Origin: a bacterium ADurb.Bin243
GTDB taxonomy: Bacteria; Muiribacteriota; UBA9980
Direction of reading: 5' to 3'
DNA length: 64,000 nucleotides
Assembly (NCBI GenBank): GCA_002069765.1
Contig: MWBZ01000008.1
Span: forward strand, 39,767 to 103,766
The first letter of the stretch is position 1, and each line of letters starts with the position of its first letter. The translations under genes and the position numbers were made by a program. Positions 27,226 to 35,425 of the stretch are shown here, in pieces. The notes under the pieces are model-generated. The model was not told the origin of the DNA and did no database searches. It saw only the letters and a program-made list of their open reading frames with translations.

Positions 27226-28686
27226 CTAAAGTGAATTCCATAAATTGATCGTTGCATAACTGCGCCAGGGGCGCCATTTTTCAGCCAGAGCAAGAAGCTC
27301 TTTTTTTGTAAAAGACTTCAAAGCTCTCTGGATGCCGCAATCCGTTTCCAGAAAAACGTCCGCCCAACCAAGAGCGCGCATCGCGATATATCCGGCAGTC
27401 CAGGCTCCAATACCTCGAATTTTCATAAGTTGTTCCATCGTCACTTTCGGGTCGGATACTGTTGAGAGCATAATTATTCCATCTTCCAGGCCTTTCGCAA
27501 GGGCATAGATGGCGTTTCCGCGTGCGGCAAAAATACCGGACGACCACAGTTTATCGGAAACAGGTTCTTTGATGATCGCTGTTGTTGAAGGAAATACATG
27601 AGTGAGGCCGTCGATGCCTGTTTGAATGGGGGTTCCCATATTTTGTACCATTCTTCCCGCGAGTGTCGTTGCGGCTTTGACCGTAATTTGCTGCCCCAAT
27701 ATTGCTCTTACGGACATTTCAAAAGGATCGAAACAGCCGGGAAGCCGTGTGCCGGCAACGCATAGACCGGGGCTCAGTTCATTCATCGCACATAGCGTTT
27801 CATAAATGATATTCGGGTCGCAATTAAGATCGAACATGTGCTTCACGCGTGATATTACCTGCAGTAAAACCGGCAAAAGAGAGGCTGATACCGTGATGTT
27901 TAAAGCGTTTTTCTTTGGAGTATTTTCTACCTTTATCCATCCAATTGCCTCTTTTTGTCCTTTTCCAACAAGCCGCACAGTCCGATAATAAGCCCCATCC
28001 CGAACAACCTCTATACCTGGAATTGCCCGCATGCAAAAAAAAGAGAGTAGTTTATCCCATTCATATGGCGGCCGGTAGCCTAGCGTTAAAGTAGTGTTAT
28101 CTTCGAAATGTCTTGCATGTTCCGTCGTTTGTTTTCGCAAAGCGGTAGGCACAAGATGGTATTGTTTTTTAAATACATCGTTAAATCTTCGCAGACTTCC
28201 AAAGCCGGAAGTCATTGCAACATCCAGAATGGACAATTTTGTATCCGTCAGCAGGCTTTTAGCCAACAACAAACGACAGGTCAGCAAATATTCTACGGGA
28301 GAAACATGATACTCTTTATTGAATACCCGTCGTAAATGACGGTGGGTGCAGCCAAGATGCGCGGCTAATTCCTCCAAATTTTCAATATTTCCACAATTTT
28401 CCTCTAACAACCTTGCGGCCAGACGCGCAAGGGTTCGCAAAGCGTCTATCGGCGCCAAACCCGGAGCTAATTCCGGGCGGCATTGTAAGCAGGGACGAAA
28501 TCCTGCCTGTTCCGCTTCAGCGGCAGTCGCAAAGAAAATACAGTTTTCCGCTTTGGGCAACCGTGCTCTGCATACAGGACGGCAGTATATTCCTGTCGAG
28601 GTCACTCCCACAAAAAAATGTCCATCGAAACGAGAATCTTTCGATTTGAAAGCCGCATAACAGGCTTTATGTTTTTCATCCATCAT
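27226..28686 (-). CDS. Ada-type regulator fused to AlkA 3-methyladenine DNA glycosylase
   Basis: 486 residues in three parts. The Ada zinc domain (1-75) has Cys35, Cys39, Cys66 and Cys69, which in Ada sense methylphosphotriesters. An AraC helix-turn-helix follows (about 85-185, with LAAHLGCTHRHLRRVF). The AlkA glycosylase (about 195-486) has an HhH motif KIRGIGAWTAGYIAMRALG and a catalytic Asp in FLETDCGIQ, ending WRPWRSYA. Methylated protein would activate its own operon and also excise alkylated bases. The RBS region contains GGAAGGTG. Codon use looks unlike most neighbours, suggesting transfer as a cassette. Confidence 0.95.
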   Translation of the reverse strand: MMDEKHKACYAAFKSKDSRFDGHFFVGVTSTGIYCRPVCRARLPKAENCIFFATAAEAEQAGFRPCLQCRPELAPGLAPIDALRTLARLAARLLEENCGNIENLEELAAHLGCTHRHLRRVFNKEYHVSPVEYLLTCRLLLAKSLLTDTKLSILDVAMTSGFGSLRRFNDVFKKQYHLVPTALRKQTTEHARHFEDNTTLTLGYRPPYEWDKLLSFFCMRAIPGIEVVRDGAYYRTVRLVGKGQKEAIGWIKVENTPKKNALNITVSASLLPVLLQVISRVKHMFDLNCDPNIIYETLCAMNELSPGLCVAGTRLPGCFDPFEMSVRAILGQQITVKAATTLAGRMVQNMGTPIQTGIDGLTHVFPSTTAIIKEPVSDKLWSSGIFAARGNAIYALAKGLEDGIIMLSTVSDPKVTMEQLMKIRGIGAWTAGYIAMRALGWADVFLETDCGIQRALKSFTKKELLALAEKWRPWRSYATINLWNSL

Positions 28687-28782
28687 ATCAGCACCTTCCT
28701 GATATGCTAAATTATATCATAGCTTCCAAAATATTTCTCGCTATTTTCGGACATCGATATTTTTTTTAGATGCCTTTTATTT

Positions 28783-28885
28783 ATGAGTCTGCTCCAAAAA
28801 GTCAAAAAACGGCAAAAATATGCCTGAAAACTATTGAAAAATCATCGTCAAAATTCAAAAAATCGACTATTTGGAATGGACTCAT
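28783..28885. mobile_element. 103-bp MITE-like inverted-repeat element
   Basis: The left end at 28783-28803 (ATGAGTCTGCTCC...) and the right end at 28865-28885 form an imperfect 21-bp inverted repeat with 17 matches. The inside is A-rich and has no ORF. The ends recall IS1182-type termini, but this is from memory. It lies between the alkylation repair cassette and the arsenic operon. Confidence 0.55.
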
Positions 28886-29030
28886 TTATGGTATTAATTA
28901 TATCAATTCATTAAATTGATCAGCATTAGCTCATAATTTATTCCACGGGCTGTTTTTTCAGCATCGGCATAACTTTCAATACTCAGCTGTATATAATAAA
29001 TAAGGATAGTTACTTATTTTAATCATTGCA

Positions 29031-29059
29031 TTGACTTTTTAAGAACTTAAGTGTATAAT
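29031..29059 (+). promoter_or_regulatory. Promoter of the arsenic operon
   Basis: TTGACT (29031-29036), 17-base spacer, perfect TATAAT (29054-29059), 88 bp before the arsM ATG. An inverted repeat TTAAG-AA-CTTAA (29039-29050) fills the spacer, a classic place for a repressor such as ArsR to block RNA polymerase. Confidence 0.75.
29039..29050. promoter_or_regulatory. Candidate ArsR operator
   Basis: TTAAG and CTTAA arms two bases apart, centred between the -35 and -10 of the arsenic promoter. It is short, so its assignment to ArsR is an inference from position. Confidence 0.4.
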
Positions 29060-29146
29060 GAAAATGTATTATTGCTTAAACGGTTATACGATATTATGCA
29101 TAACCCTTTTATTTACTTGACTATAATCATCACAAAGGAGTTTTCA

Positions 29147-29959
29147 ATGAATAAAAACGACACTCACGATCTCGTAAAAAAAGCCTACGGCGACGTCGCC
29201 AGAAAAAACATGTCATGCTGCGCTTCGTCTTCAGGACAATCCTGCTGTTCGACCGATAAAAGTTATATAATCGAAGACCATATAATACCGGAATCCGAAA
29301 TGGGTTTGTCATGCGGCAATCCGCTCGCGTTCTCGATGATAAAAAAAGGCGACACTGTGATCGATCTTGGCTCGGGCGGCGGAAAAGACGTATTCATGGC
29401 GGCGGAGATCGTCGGAAGCGAAGGACGCTCGATCGGAATAGACATGACACATGAAATGCTCGAACTCGCCAACAAAAACGCCGTAAAATTCACGGAAAAA
29501 ACCGGGTTGAAAAACGTAGAATTCCGCGAAGGCTACATCGAAAAACTTCCGGTCGAAAACAACACGGCCGACGCGGTAATCTCGAATTGCGTCATCAATT
29601 TAGCCACCGACAAGCAGGCCGTTTTCAACGAAATCTACCGCACGCTCAAAAACGGCGGCAGTATGATAGTTTCCGACATCGTTCTGGAAAAGCCGCTTTC
29701 AAACGAAATGAAAAATTCCGAAACCCTTTATTCTGCGTGCGTTTCTGGCGCACTCCTTCGCGGCGAGTATTTAAAATGTATCGAAAACGCTGGTTTCAAA
29801 AACATAAGAATACTCAAAGATAATAAATACAGCGTAACCCAGGTCGGAAGCGATCCCATAACCGGAGAGGTCAAAGACGAATTAAAAGACTGCGCATCCA
29901 GCATAACCGTCGCGGCTCAAAAATTCACATTCGGCTGCTGCTGCGGAGGAAAATGCTGA
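29147..29959 (+). CDS. arsM: Arsenite S-adenosylmethionine methyltransferase
   Basis: 270 residues from ATG 29147 with AAAGGAG; the frame runs up to 29051 but that overlaps the -10 box, so it cannot all be translated. The N-terminus carries Cys pairs (MSCCASSSGQSCC), then ESEMGLSCGNP, and a SAM-binding fold with VIDLGSGGGKDVF and GIDMTHEMLELA; SNCVINL follows, as in ArsM enzymes. The C-terminus is Cys-rich again (FGCCCGGKC). It would methylate As(III) using three conserved Cys thiols. First gene of the arsM-arsR-acr3 operon. Confidence 0.93.
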   Translation: MNKNDTHDLVKKAYGDVARKNMSCCASSSGQSCCSTDKSYIIEDHIIPESEMGLSCGNPLAFSMIKKGDTVIDLGSGGGKDVFMAAEIVGSEGRSIGIDMTHEMLELANKNAVKFTEKTGLKNVEFREGYIEKLPVENNTADAVISNCVINLATDKQAVFNEIYRTLKNGGSMIVSDIVLEKPLSNEMKNSETLYSACVSGALLRGEYLKCIENAGFKNIRILKDNKYSVTQVGSDPITGEVKDELKDCASSITVAAQKFTFGCCCGGKC

Positions 29960-30037
29960 TGGCGCGCACTTCGCGGACGCAAAGAGCGCCGTATAAAGCA
30001 ATATAATGTCATATTATTCAATGACCGGGAGGATAAA

Positions 30038-30400
30038 TTGAAAGAAACCGCCGAAATTTTTAAAGCTTTCTCGGAAGAATTCAGGCTGAGGGTTTTAGCC
30101 ATGCTCACCGACGGCCGCGAAGTCTGCGTATGCAAACTGACGGAAGTCCTGAAATCGACCCACTCTAAAACCAGCCGCCATCTTGCATATTTAAAACGCA
30201 CAAAAATAGTTTCATCCAGGCGGAAAGGCCAGTGGATGTATTATAAACTCAATCCAAAAATTAACGCGGAAACGGGAAAATTGTTCGATGCGATAATGCC
30301 TTTTATAATCGGCAGCGCGCAGAGCAAAAAAGATATCAAAAAGCTCGACGAATTAGAAAAAATTGAAGATTGCAAAACGATTAAAAAATGTGTAAAATAA
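30038..30400 (+). CDS. arsR: ArsR-family metalloregulator
   Basis: 120 residues starting at TTG 30038 with a good GGGAGG seven bases upstream. A winged helix-turn-helix with the metal box EVCVCKLTEVL (the ELCVC box that binds As(III) through Cys pairs), then HSKTSRHLAYLKRTKIVSSRRKGQWMYYKL. Arsenite binding should release it from the operon promoter. Lies between arsM and acr3 with short gaps, all on one transcript. Confidence 0.95.
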   Translation: MKETAEIFKAFSEEFRLRVLAMLTDGREVCVCKLTEVLKSTHSKTSRHLAYLKRTKIVSSRRKGQWMYYKLNPKINAETGKLFDAIMPFIIGSAQSKKDIKKLDELEKIEDCKTIKKCVK

Positions 30401-30418
30401 AAAAAGGAGTTTTATCGA

Positions 30419-31498
30419 ATGAGTGAAAACGTTTCCTCTAAGTTATCTTTTCTTGATAGGTACCTTACATTATGGATATTTTTGGCCATGGCGGCCGGGA
30501 TCGGCGGCGGATACGCCTTTCCGCAGATCAACGATCTGTTGATGAAATTTTCGATAGGCACCACCTCGATCCCTATAGCGCTGGGCCTTATTTTAATGAT
30601 GTACCCGCCGCTGGCTAAAGTCAAATACGAAGAGCTTCACGAAGTGTTTAAAAATTACAGAATATTGACTCTTTCGCTCGTTCAGAACTGGATCATAGGG
30701 CCGGTTCTGATGTTCGGGCTCGCGGTAATATTTCTTAAAGGTTATCCTGAATATATGATCGGGCTGATATTGATCGGGCTCGCCCGCTGCATAGCTATGG
30801 TTATCGTCTGGAACGACCTGGCGAAAGGCGACACCGAATACGCCGCCGGCCTGGTGGCGTTCAACTCGATATTCCAGGTTCTTTTCTATTCGCTTTTCAC
30901 CTACATATTCGTCACGATACTGCCGCCGTATTTCGGCATGAAAGGCGAATACGTCAATATATCGATAAAAGACATCGCGACGAGCGTTTTCATTTATCTC
31001 GGCATTCCATTCATAGCCGGCATGATAACGCGATTCACGCTTATAAAGGCTAAAAACAAACAATGGTATGAAAAATCTTTCATCCCTAAAATAAGCCCGC
31101 TTACGCTTATTGCGCTTTTATTCACGATAGTGGCGATGTTTTCAATACAGGGGCAGAAGATAATATCTCAGCCGATGGACGTAGTATTGATCGCGATCCC
31201 GCTTTTAATATATTTCGTGGTTATGTTCCTGCTGAGTTTTTATATGAGCATGAAGTTCCACGCCACTTATGAACAGTCGACCACGCTTTCTTTTACTGCC
31301 GCCAGCAATAATTTCGAGCTGGCCATAGCCGTCGCGGTCGGCGTGTTCGGCATCAAGCACGGCGCGGCCTTCGCGGCCGTAATCGGGCCGCTCGTCGAAG
31401 TTCCCGTCATGATAGCGCTCGTCAACGCGGCGTTCTGGTTCGGCAAAAAATATTTCAAAAGAAACGTAGAAATAGAAAATTGCAAATGCAACAGTTAA
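30419..31498 (+). CDS. acr3: Arsenite efflux transporter Acr3
   Basis: 359 residues, about ten membrane helices (BART superfamily). The essential Cys of Acr3 is in [19 protein letters not shown] (Cys124), and the late helix [18 protein letters not shown] is intact. It expels arsenite from the cytoplasm by membrane potential. RBS AAAAGGAG before the ATG, 18 bp after arsR. The double-UGA gene follows after 19 bp. Confidence 0.96.
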   Translation: MSENVSSKLSFLDRYLTLWIFLAMAAGIGGGYAFPQINDLLMKFSIGTTSIPIALGLILMMYPPLAKVKYEELHEVFKNYRILTLSLVQNWIIGPVLMFGLAVIFLKGYPEYMIGLILIGLARCIAMVIVWNDLAKGDTEYAAGLVAFNSIFQVLFYSLFTYIFVTILPPYFGMKGEYVNISIKDIATSVFIYLGIPFIAGMITRFTLIKAKNKQWYEKSFIPKISPLTLIALLFTIVAMFSIQGQKIISQPMDVVLIAIPLLIYFVVMFLLSFYMSMKFHATYEQSTTLSFTAASNNFELAIAVAVGVFGIKHGAAFAAVIGPLVEVPVMIALVNAAFWFGKKYFKRNVEIENCKCNS

Positions 31499-31517
31499 TT
31501 TCAAGGAGGTGAACGCG

Positions 31518-31847
31518 GTGAGTGAAACAATTAAAACCGTCAGTATAAAATCCGAGTGGCTGAGAAATTTTATCGGCGGGCACGGCGGGGCTTTATATGT
31601 TTTTCAGGTAATCACGATAGTCGGATGATGAAGCGCATATAAAGGCCCGTGCGGCTTTTCAGCGCTTCCCGAAAATCCTCTTCCCGGAATGAATCCGCTG
31701 CCTCTCGATTTTCACCGTTTCAAAAGCGAAGAGGACGGTTTCGATATTTACATAGAAGACGCGTGCATGAAGTCGAAATTTTTTGAAAACGGCGAGCAGG
31801 AATTTAACCTTGAAGGATTCGGTAAATTCAAATTAAGTATAAAATAA
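31518..31847 (+). CDS. Candidate selenoprotein with two adjacent UGA (Sec-Sec) codons
   Basis: The GTG at 31518 has one of the best ribosome sites in the window (AAGGAGGTGA, 31503-31512). The frame reads 36 codons, then TGA TGA (31626-31631), then 71 sense codons to TAA (31845-31847), giving 109 residues. Downstream of the UGA pair come PCGFSALPENPLPGM, a compact acidic part (SEEDGFDIYIEDACMKSKFF) and FGKFKLSIK, with codon use like real genes. TGA is one base from Cys codons, so Cys homologues should show CC before SAYKGPC, a vicinal thiol pair suited to As(III). A two-part hairpin right after the UGAs matches bacterial SECIS rules. I recall a public family named CC/Se motif (seleno)protein that may be this one, unverified. 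The alternative is a dead gene broken twice in neighbouring codons. Confidence 0.75.
31631..31667 (+). promoter_or_regulatory. Bacterial SECIS-like hairpin
   Basis: Lower stem AAGCGC (31631-31636) with GCGCTT (31662-31667); upper stem of seven pairs, 31641-31647 with 31653-31659 (one G-U); five-base apical loop CGUGC with G at the second position. The loop begins 16 bases after the second UGA. bSECIS elements need a hairpin just 3' of UGA with a G early in the loop at 16-37 bases, so the fit is good. Confidence 0.7.
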
Positions 31848-31870
31848 AAAAAACATTTAATTCATTATAT

Positions 31871-31917
31871 AAAAAGAGGCGTCATAGAAAGGCAAACTTT
31901 CCTGACGGCCTCTTTTT
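31871..31917. terminator. Bidirectional terminator
   Basis: AAAAAGAGGC (31871-31880) pairs with GCCTCTTTTT (about 31908-31917), with an inner CGTCA/TGACG stem. It ends the arsenic operon and the convergent permease gene. Confidence 0.9.
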
Positions 31918-31942
31918 ATATTGGAAGAATCCGTTAATATAA

Positions 31943-33052
31943 TTATATCAAAAAGTTGAACAAATATCCGACGAGTATGATGCCGCAAGCCACCACGCCG
32001 ACGAATGCCGATATAAGCTGCCATTTAAGCACTTTTTTAAGTATTATGACCTCCGGCAGCGACAGGCCAATAACCGCCATCATAAAGGCAAGCACCGTCC
32101 CGAGCGCCGCGCCCTTGCCCATCAACGCCTGAACCACAGGAATTATGCCCGCGGCGTTCGAATACATCGGAACGCCCAGTAAGACTGCGAGGGGAACGGC
32201 CCACCATGTGTCTTTTCCCATGAAAGACGCCATCTGATTTTCCGGCACGTAACCGTGAATTCCTGCGCCTACGGCTATGCCTATGGTAATATAGGGCCAT
32301 ACTTTTAAAACGATCTCTTTGACGGCGTCAAGGCCGTAATTGACGCGGTCTTCGAAAAGCATAACATTTTCGTTTGTTTCGCCGGAGCCCATTTTAACTT
32401 CATAGACCCATTCTTCGACGTATTTTTCTAGTTTCAGCTTTCCGATCACATATCCTGAAGTTATAGCTATTAAAAGGCCCGTGGCAAGATAAAGCCCTGC
32501 CACTTTCACGCCGAACATGCCGTAGAGCATAACAAGAGCGACCTCGTTTATCATCGGCGCGGAAATAAGAAATGAAAAAGTGACACCGAGCGGCACTCCG
32601 GCTTCCATAAAACCTATAAATAAAGGGATCGCCGAGCATGTGCAAAACGGCGTCACAATTCCGAGGGCGGACGCCATCACGTTTCCGGCAAAAAGGCTTT
32701 TTCCGGCGAGCATTGCTCGCGTGCGCTCCGCTGTAAAAAATGAGCGGATAATGCCGACAAAGAAAATCACTATTACCAGAAGAAGAATAACCTTCGGAAC
32801 TTCGAAAATAAAAAACTCCACGGAACTTGCAAAATGAGAGCTGCGAACGAGACCCAAAAGGTTGTATGTAATATATTTAGCGATCGGGTCTAGATTGGAA
32901 TAAAGTAAGTACCATACCATAAGCCCAGCCGCTATTTTTATTAAAATAGATTTAATATTTGACGTCTTTTTAACCTGAACTTTTGAGTTTTCCGCGGATT
33001 CAACCATTTCCGTATTTGCGTTTGTTCGAACATCCTTATCGGAATCGTTCAT
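31943..33052 (-). CDS. DUF318/UPF0718 (ArsP-like) permease
   Basis: 369 residues; a polar N-terminal tail (1-32), then about eight to ten membrane helices. The family Cys motif is TPFCTCSAIPLFIGF, followed by SFLISAPMINEVAL and late GVPMYSNAAGIIPVVQALM. ArsP members export trivalent organoarsenicals such as the methylarsenite made by ArsM; other members have unknown substrates. It lies 71 bp downstream of a sigma-54 activator gene on the same strand. On the far side of that activator come two thioredoxin-fold proteins and CcdA. Family certain, substrate inferred. Confidence 0.9.
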   Translation of the reverse strand: MNDSDKDVRTNANTEMVESAENSKVQVKKTSNIKSILIKIAAGLMVWYLLYSNLDPIAKYITYNLLGLVRSSHFASSVEFFIFEVPKVILLLVIVIFFVGIIRSFFTAERTRAMLAGKSLFAGNVMASALGIVTPFCTCSAIPLFIGFMEAGVPLGVTFSFLISAPMINEVALVMLYGMFGVKVAGLYLATGLLIAITSGYVIGKLKLEKYVEEWVYEVKMGSGETNENVMLFEDRVNYGLDAVKEIVLKVWPYITIGIAVGAGIHGYVPENQMASFMGKDTWWAVPLAVLLGVPMYSNAAGIIPVVQALMGKGAALGTVLAFMMAVIGLSLPEVIILKKVLKWQLISAFVGVVACGIILVGYLFNFLI

Positions 33053-33123
33053 TGCATTTCTCTCCTTATTTATAAAAAAACTGTTTTAATTTAAGCTAAA
33101 AATAGTTCAGCAATTTTTATGCC

Positions 33124-34119
33124 TTATTTTACTCGTTTTTTTATTTCGGCTAAATTTATATCGTACTCGGTTATCTTTCTTCTTATTGTATTGCGGTGTA
33201 TTTTGAGTTTTTCAGCGGCGATTTTCTGGCTGCCCCGGGCCTCCAATAAAGCGTTTTCTATCAGCTGTTTTTCAATATTGTCGAGCATTCTCCCGTTTTT
33301 CTCGATTATAGCAGGAAAATCAGTCCTGCAAGATTTATTCTGGCATGTACGCGCCTTCGCACAAAGATCTTCGGGAAAAAATTCGGTGCCTATAAACTCG
33401 CCCGTCTCGAATATAACCAGGCGCTCGATAAGATTTTTAAGCTCGCGCACATTACCATGCCACGGATAATTTTGAAGGCACTCGAGCGCTCCCGTTTCAA
33501 AACCTTTAATATTTTTAGAGTATTTTTTACAATAGAGCTCCATAAAAAAATCCAGCAGAGGGCCTATATCCTCCCTGCGTTCGCGCAGCGGAGGCACGTT
33601 TATTTCAATGACGTTAAGCCGGTAATAAAGGTCTTCTCTGAACAAGCCCTTATGTACGAGCATTTTCAGGTTTTTATTCGACGCTGAAACAACCCTGAAA
33701 TCAACCTTTATGGGGATATGACCGCCTATGCGCAGTATTTCTTTTTCTTGAAGCACTCTCAAAAGCTTCGGCTGGAGAGAAAGTGGAACCTCGCCTATTT
33801 CGTCGAGAAGTATCGTTCCTTTATCGGCTAATTCGAATATTCCTTTTTTCTGTTTTTGCGCCCCCGTGAAAGCGTGGGCTTCATATCCAAAAAGTTCGCT
33901 TTCAAAAAGATTTTCCGGAAGCGCCACGCAGTTTATTTTTATTATTTTTTCAGCGGCGCGGGAGCTGGTTTTATGTATATAATCGGCTATTACTTCTTTT
34001 CCGGTGCCTGATTCCCCATATATAAGGACCGGCGCATCTGAAACGGCGGCAGCTTTCGCCATATCAAGAACTTTCAATAAGCTTCGCGATTTAACTATTA
34101 TTTTTTCTTCTCTATTCAT
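33124..34119 (-). CDS. Sigma-54-dependent transcriptional activator without sensor domain
   Basis: 331 residues. The AAA+ domain starts almost at the N-terminus: Walker A GESGTGKE (about 35-42), the sigma-54 contact loop as HAFTGA instead of GAFTGA, and Walker B GTILLDEIGEVPL. A Cys-containing linker (CAKARTCQNKSC) follows, then a Fis-type HTH (IENALLEARGSQKIAAEKLKIHRNTIRRKI). There is no receiver, GAF or PAS domain, so activity may be set by expression or by a partner; the Cys linker could sense metals or redox. It sits between the permease and the thioredoxin genes and faces away from the latter. Confidence 0.93.
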   Translation of the reverse strand: MNREEKIIVKSRSLLKVLDMAKAAAVSDAPVLIYGESGTGKEVIADYIHKTSSRAAEKIIKINCVALPENLFESELFGYEAHAFTGAQKQKKGIFELADKGTILLDEIGEVPLSLQPKLLRVLQEKEILRIGGHIPIKVDFRVVSASNKNLKMLVHKGLFREDLYYRLNVIEINVPPLRERREDIGPLLDFFMELYCKKYSKNIKGFETGALECLQNYPWHGNVRELKNLIERLVIFETGEFIGTEFFPEDLCAKARTCQNKSCRTDFPAIIEKNGRMLDNIEKQLIENALLEARGSQKIAAEKLKIHRNTIRRKITEYDINLAEIKKRVK

Positions 34120-34495
34120 AAAAATCCTTCCGGCCAGCCGTTTTTGAAATTATAAATCATGCCGGCCTTGCCTGAATGCTTTTTATTATGATATAATAAC
34201 AGCAAAACTAAAAGTAAAACTTCATAATTTAAATGCTCTTTCAGAACTATAATTATAACACACTCGTTAAAATTATGCACTATTTTTATTCAATGCACAG
34301 TGCAAAGTTTTATAAAGGTGCAAATAAATTTAATGAATAAAACCGATAAGTTTTAATTTTATTTAATTGTATTTAATTGTATTGACATATTTTGCTAATG
34401 CATCACTAAATTAAACTATGCTTGATTGTCATATATCATTAAGGCATAAAAATTGCTATCTTTTTAAACATATATTAATTTAATGGAGGATCATC
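34120..34495. other. Divergent intergenic region with TGCAC repeats
   Basis: AT-rich 376-bp spacer between the sigma-54 activator and the mini-thioredoxin gene. It holds TGCACAGTGCA (34294-34304) flanked by half-like copies ATGCAC (34275-34280) and GTGCAA (34318-34323), about 20 bp apart. I found no convincing -24/-12 element and only a partial sigma-70 match, so the promoter type is unresolved. Confidence 0.45.
34294..34304. promoter_or_regulatory. TGCACAGTGCA palindrome, possible activator site
   Basis: Perfect 11-bp palindrome about 190 bp upstream of the thioredoxin-fold gene, at an upstream-activator distance. Related half sites lie on both sides at roughly two-turn spacing. Binding by the adjacent activator is an inference. 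Confidence 0.4.
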
Positions 34496-34726
34496 ATGAA
34501 AATCGAAGTTCTGGGCATGGGCTGCCCTAAATGCCACAATCTCGAAGCCAACGTAAAAGAGGCGCTAAAAAAACTCAACATAGAAGCCGCCGTCGAAAAA
34601 GTGGCCGACCTGCCAAAAATAATGTCATACGGCGTTATGACTACTCCCGCTCTCGTCATCGACGGAAAAGTCAAATCAGCCGGAAAACTTCTCACTGTAG
34701 ATGAAATCACTAAAATGTTACAATAA
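34496..34726 (+). CDS. Small thioredoxin-fold redox protein
   Basis: 76 residues with a CPKC motif (Cys10, Cys13) in VLGMGCPKCHNLE and a cis-Pro-like MTTPALVID. This is the small archaeal-type glutaredoxin/thioredoxin family (MTH895, TM0979 relatives). RBS GGAGG. Cytoplasmic. It begins the plus-strand set with the exported thioredoxin and CcdA; such mini-thioredoxins are often found beside DUF318 permeases. Confidence 0.92.
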   Translation: MKIEVLGMGCPKCHNLEANVKEALKKLNIEAAVEKVADLPKIMSYGVMTTPALVIDGKVKSAGKLLTVDEITKMLQ

Positions 34727-34774
34727 CTCGGCAATTATCCGCCGAAGCGATCAAATATGGAGGACCGCCGTCGC

Positions 34775-35314
34775 ATGAAAAATAAAATAATAATTTTCTC
34801 ATTTCTTTTTTTGTTCGTTTGTTTATCAGGCTTTTATTTTAATAATATTTCACCGGTTCCGGCTTCCGCGAATGCCGAGGGTTCCGCGGCCGCCGCTACG
34901 GCTGAAACAAGCCTTTTGACGCCTGCCGATCTGACGGTAACGCCCGCTAAAGGTTTCATAGAAGACACCCTTGCCGTAACTCTGGCGACAAACGAAATGG
35001 AGCTTCCCGAATCGGTATTGAAAATCATAGCAAAAAACAAAATAATACTTTACGAATTCGGCGCCGGAAAATGCGCACAGTGCAAACAAATGAAACCTAT
35101 CATAGAAGAACTTCAAAAAGAGCTCGAAGGCAAAGTCGAAATTAAACTGTTCGACGTAGGCTCCGATAAAGAAATTACCGAAAAGCATAAAATTATGCTA
35201 ATCCCCTGCCAGGTATTTCTCGACGGCGAAGGCAAGGAATTGTTCCGTCACGAAGGTTTTTTCTCAAAAGAAGAAATATTGGCCAAGCTCAAGGAATTAG
35301 GCGCTAAATTATAA
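34775..35314 (+). CDS. Membrane-anchored or exported thioredoxin-like protein
   Basis: 179 residues from ATG 34775, chosen because GGAGG falls at the right distance; the ATG at 34757 overlaps that RBS. An N-terminal hydrophobic helix (about 3-22) works as signal or anchor, then an Ala-rich linker. The thioredoxin domain has CAQC in EFGAGKCAQCKQMKPIIEEL and cis-Pro in LIPCQVFLDGEGKE, with an extra Cys next to that Pro. It likely acts at the outer face of the inner membrane and takes electrons from CcdA, which is encoded next. Confidence 0.9.
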   Translation: MKNKIIIFSFLFLFVCLSGFYFNNISPVPASANAEGSAAAATAETSLLTPADLTVTPAKGFIEDTLAVTLATNEMELPESVLKIIAKNKIILYEFGAGKCAQCKQMKPIIEELQKELEGKVEIKLFDVGSDKEITEKHKIMLIPCQVFLDGEGKELFRHEGFFSKEEILAKLKELGAKL

Positions 35315-35425
35315 AAATCGAATATACCTCCATAACAGCCGTTAAATCCGGACTCTCATAAATCCGATAAGCGCCAGAGCGGCCGTACAACAAAAGAAAA
35401 CCGAAATAAAGAGGGAGTTGATAAA

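Noticed and set aside
29051..29146. Upstream start for arsM
   Set aside because: The extra codons would overlap the -10 box, while ATG 29147 has a strong RBS.
31686..31847. Separate short gene starting at the Met in PLPGM of the double-UGA frame
   Set aside because: No ribosome site precedes that ATG, while the GTG at 31518 has an excellent one; a split gene explains the sequence less well.
34380..34400. Sigma-54 promoter before the mini-thioredoxin gene
   Set aside because: The TTGACATATTTTGCT stretch lacks the GG of the -24 box and has the wrong spacing to GC.
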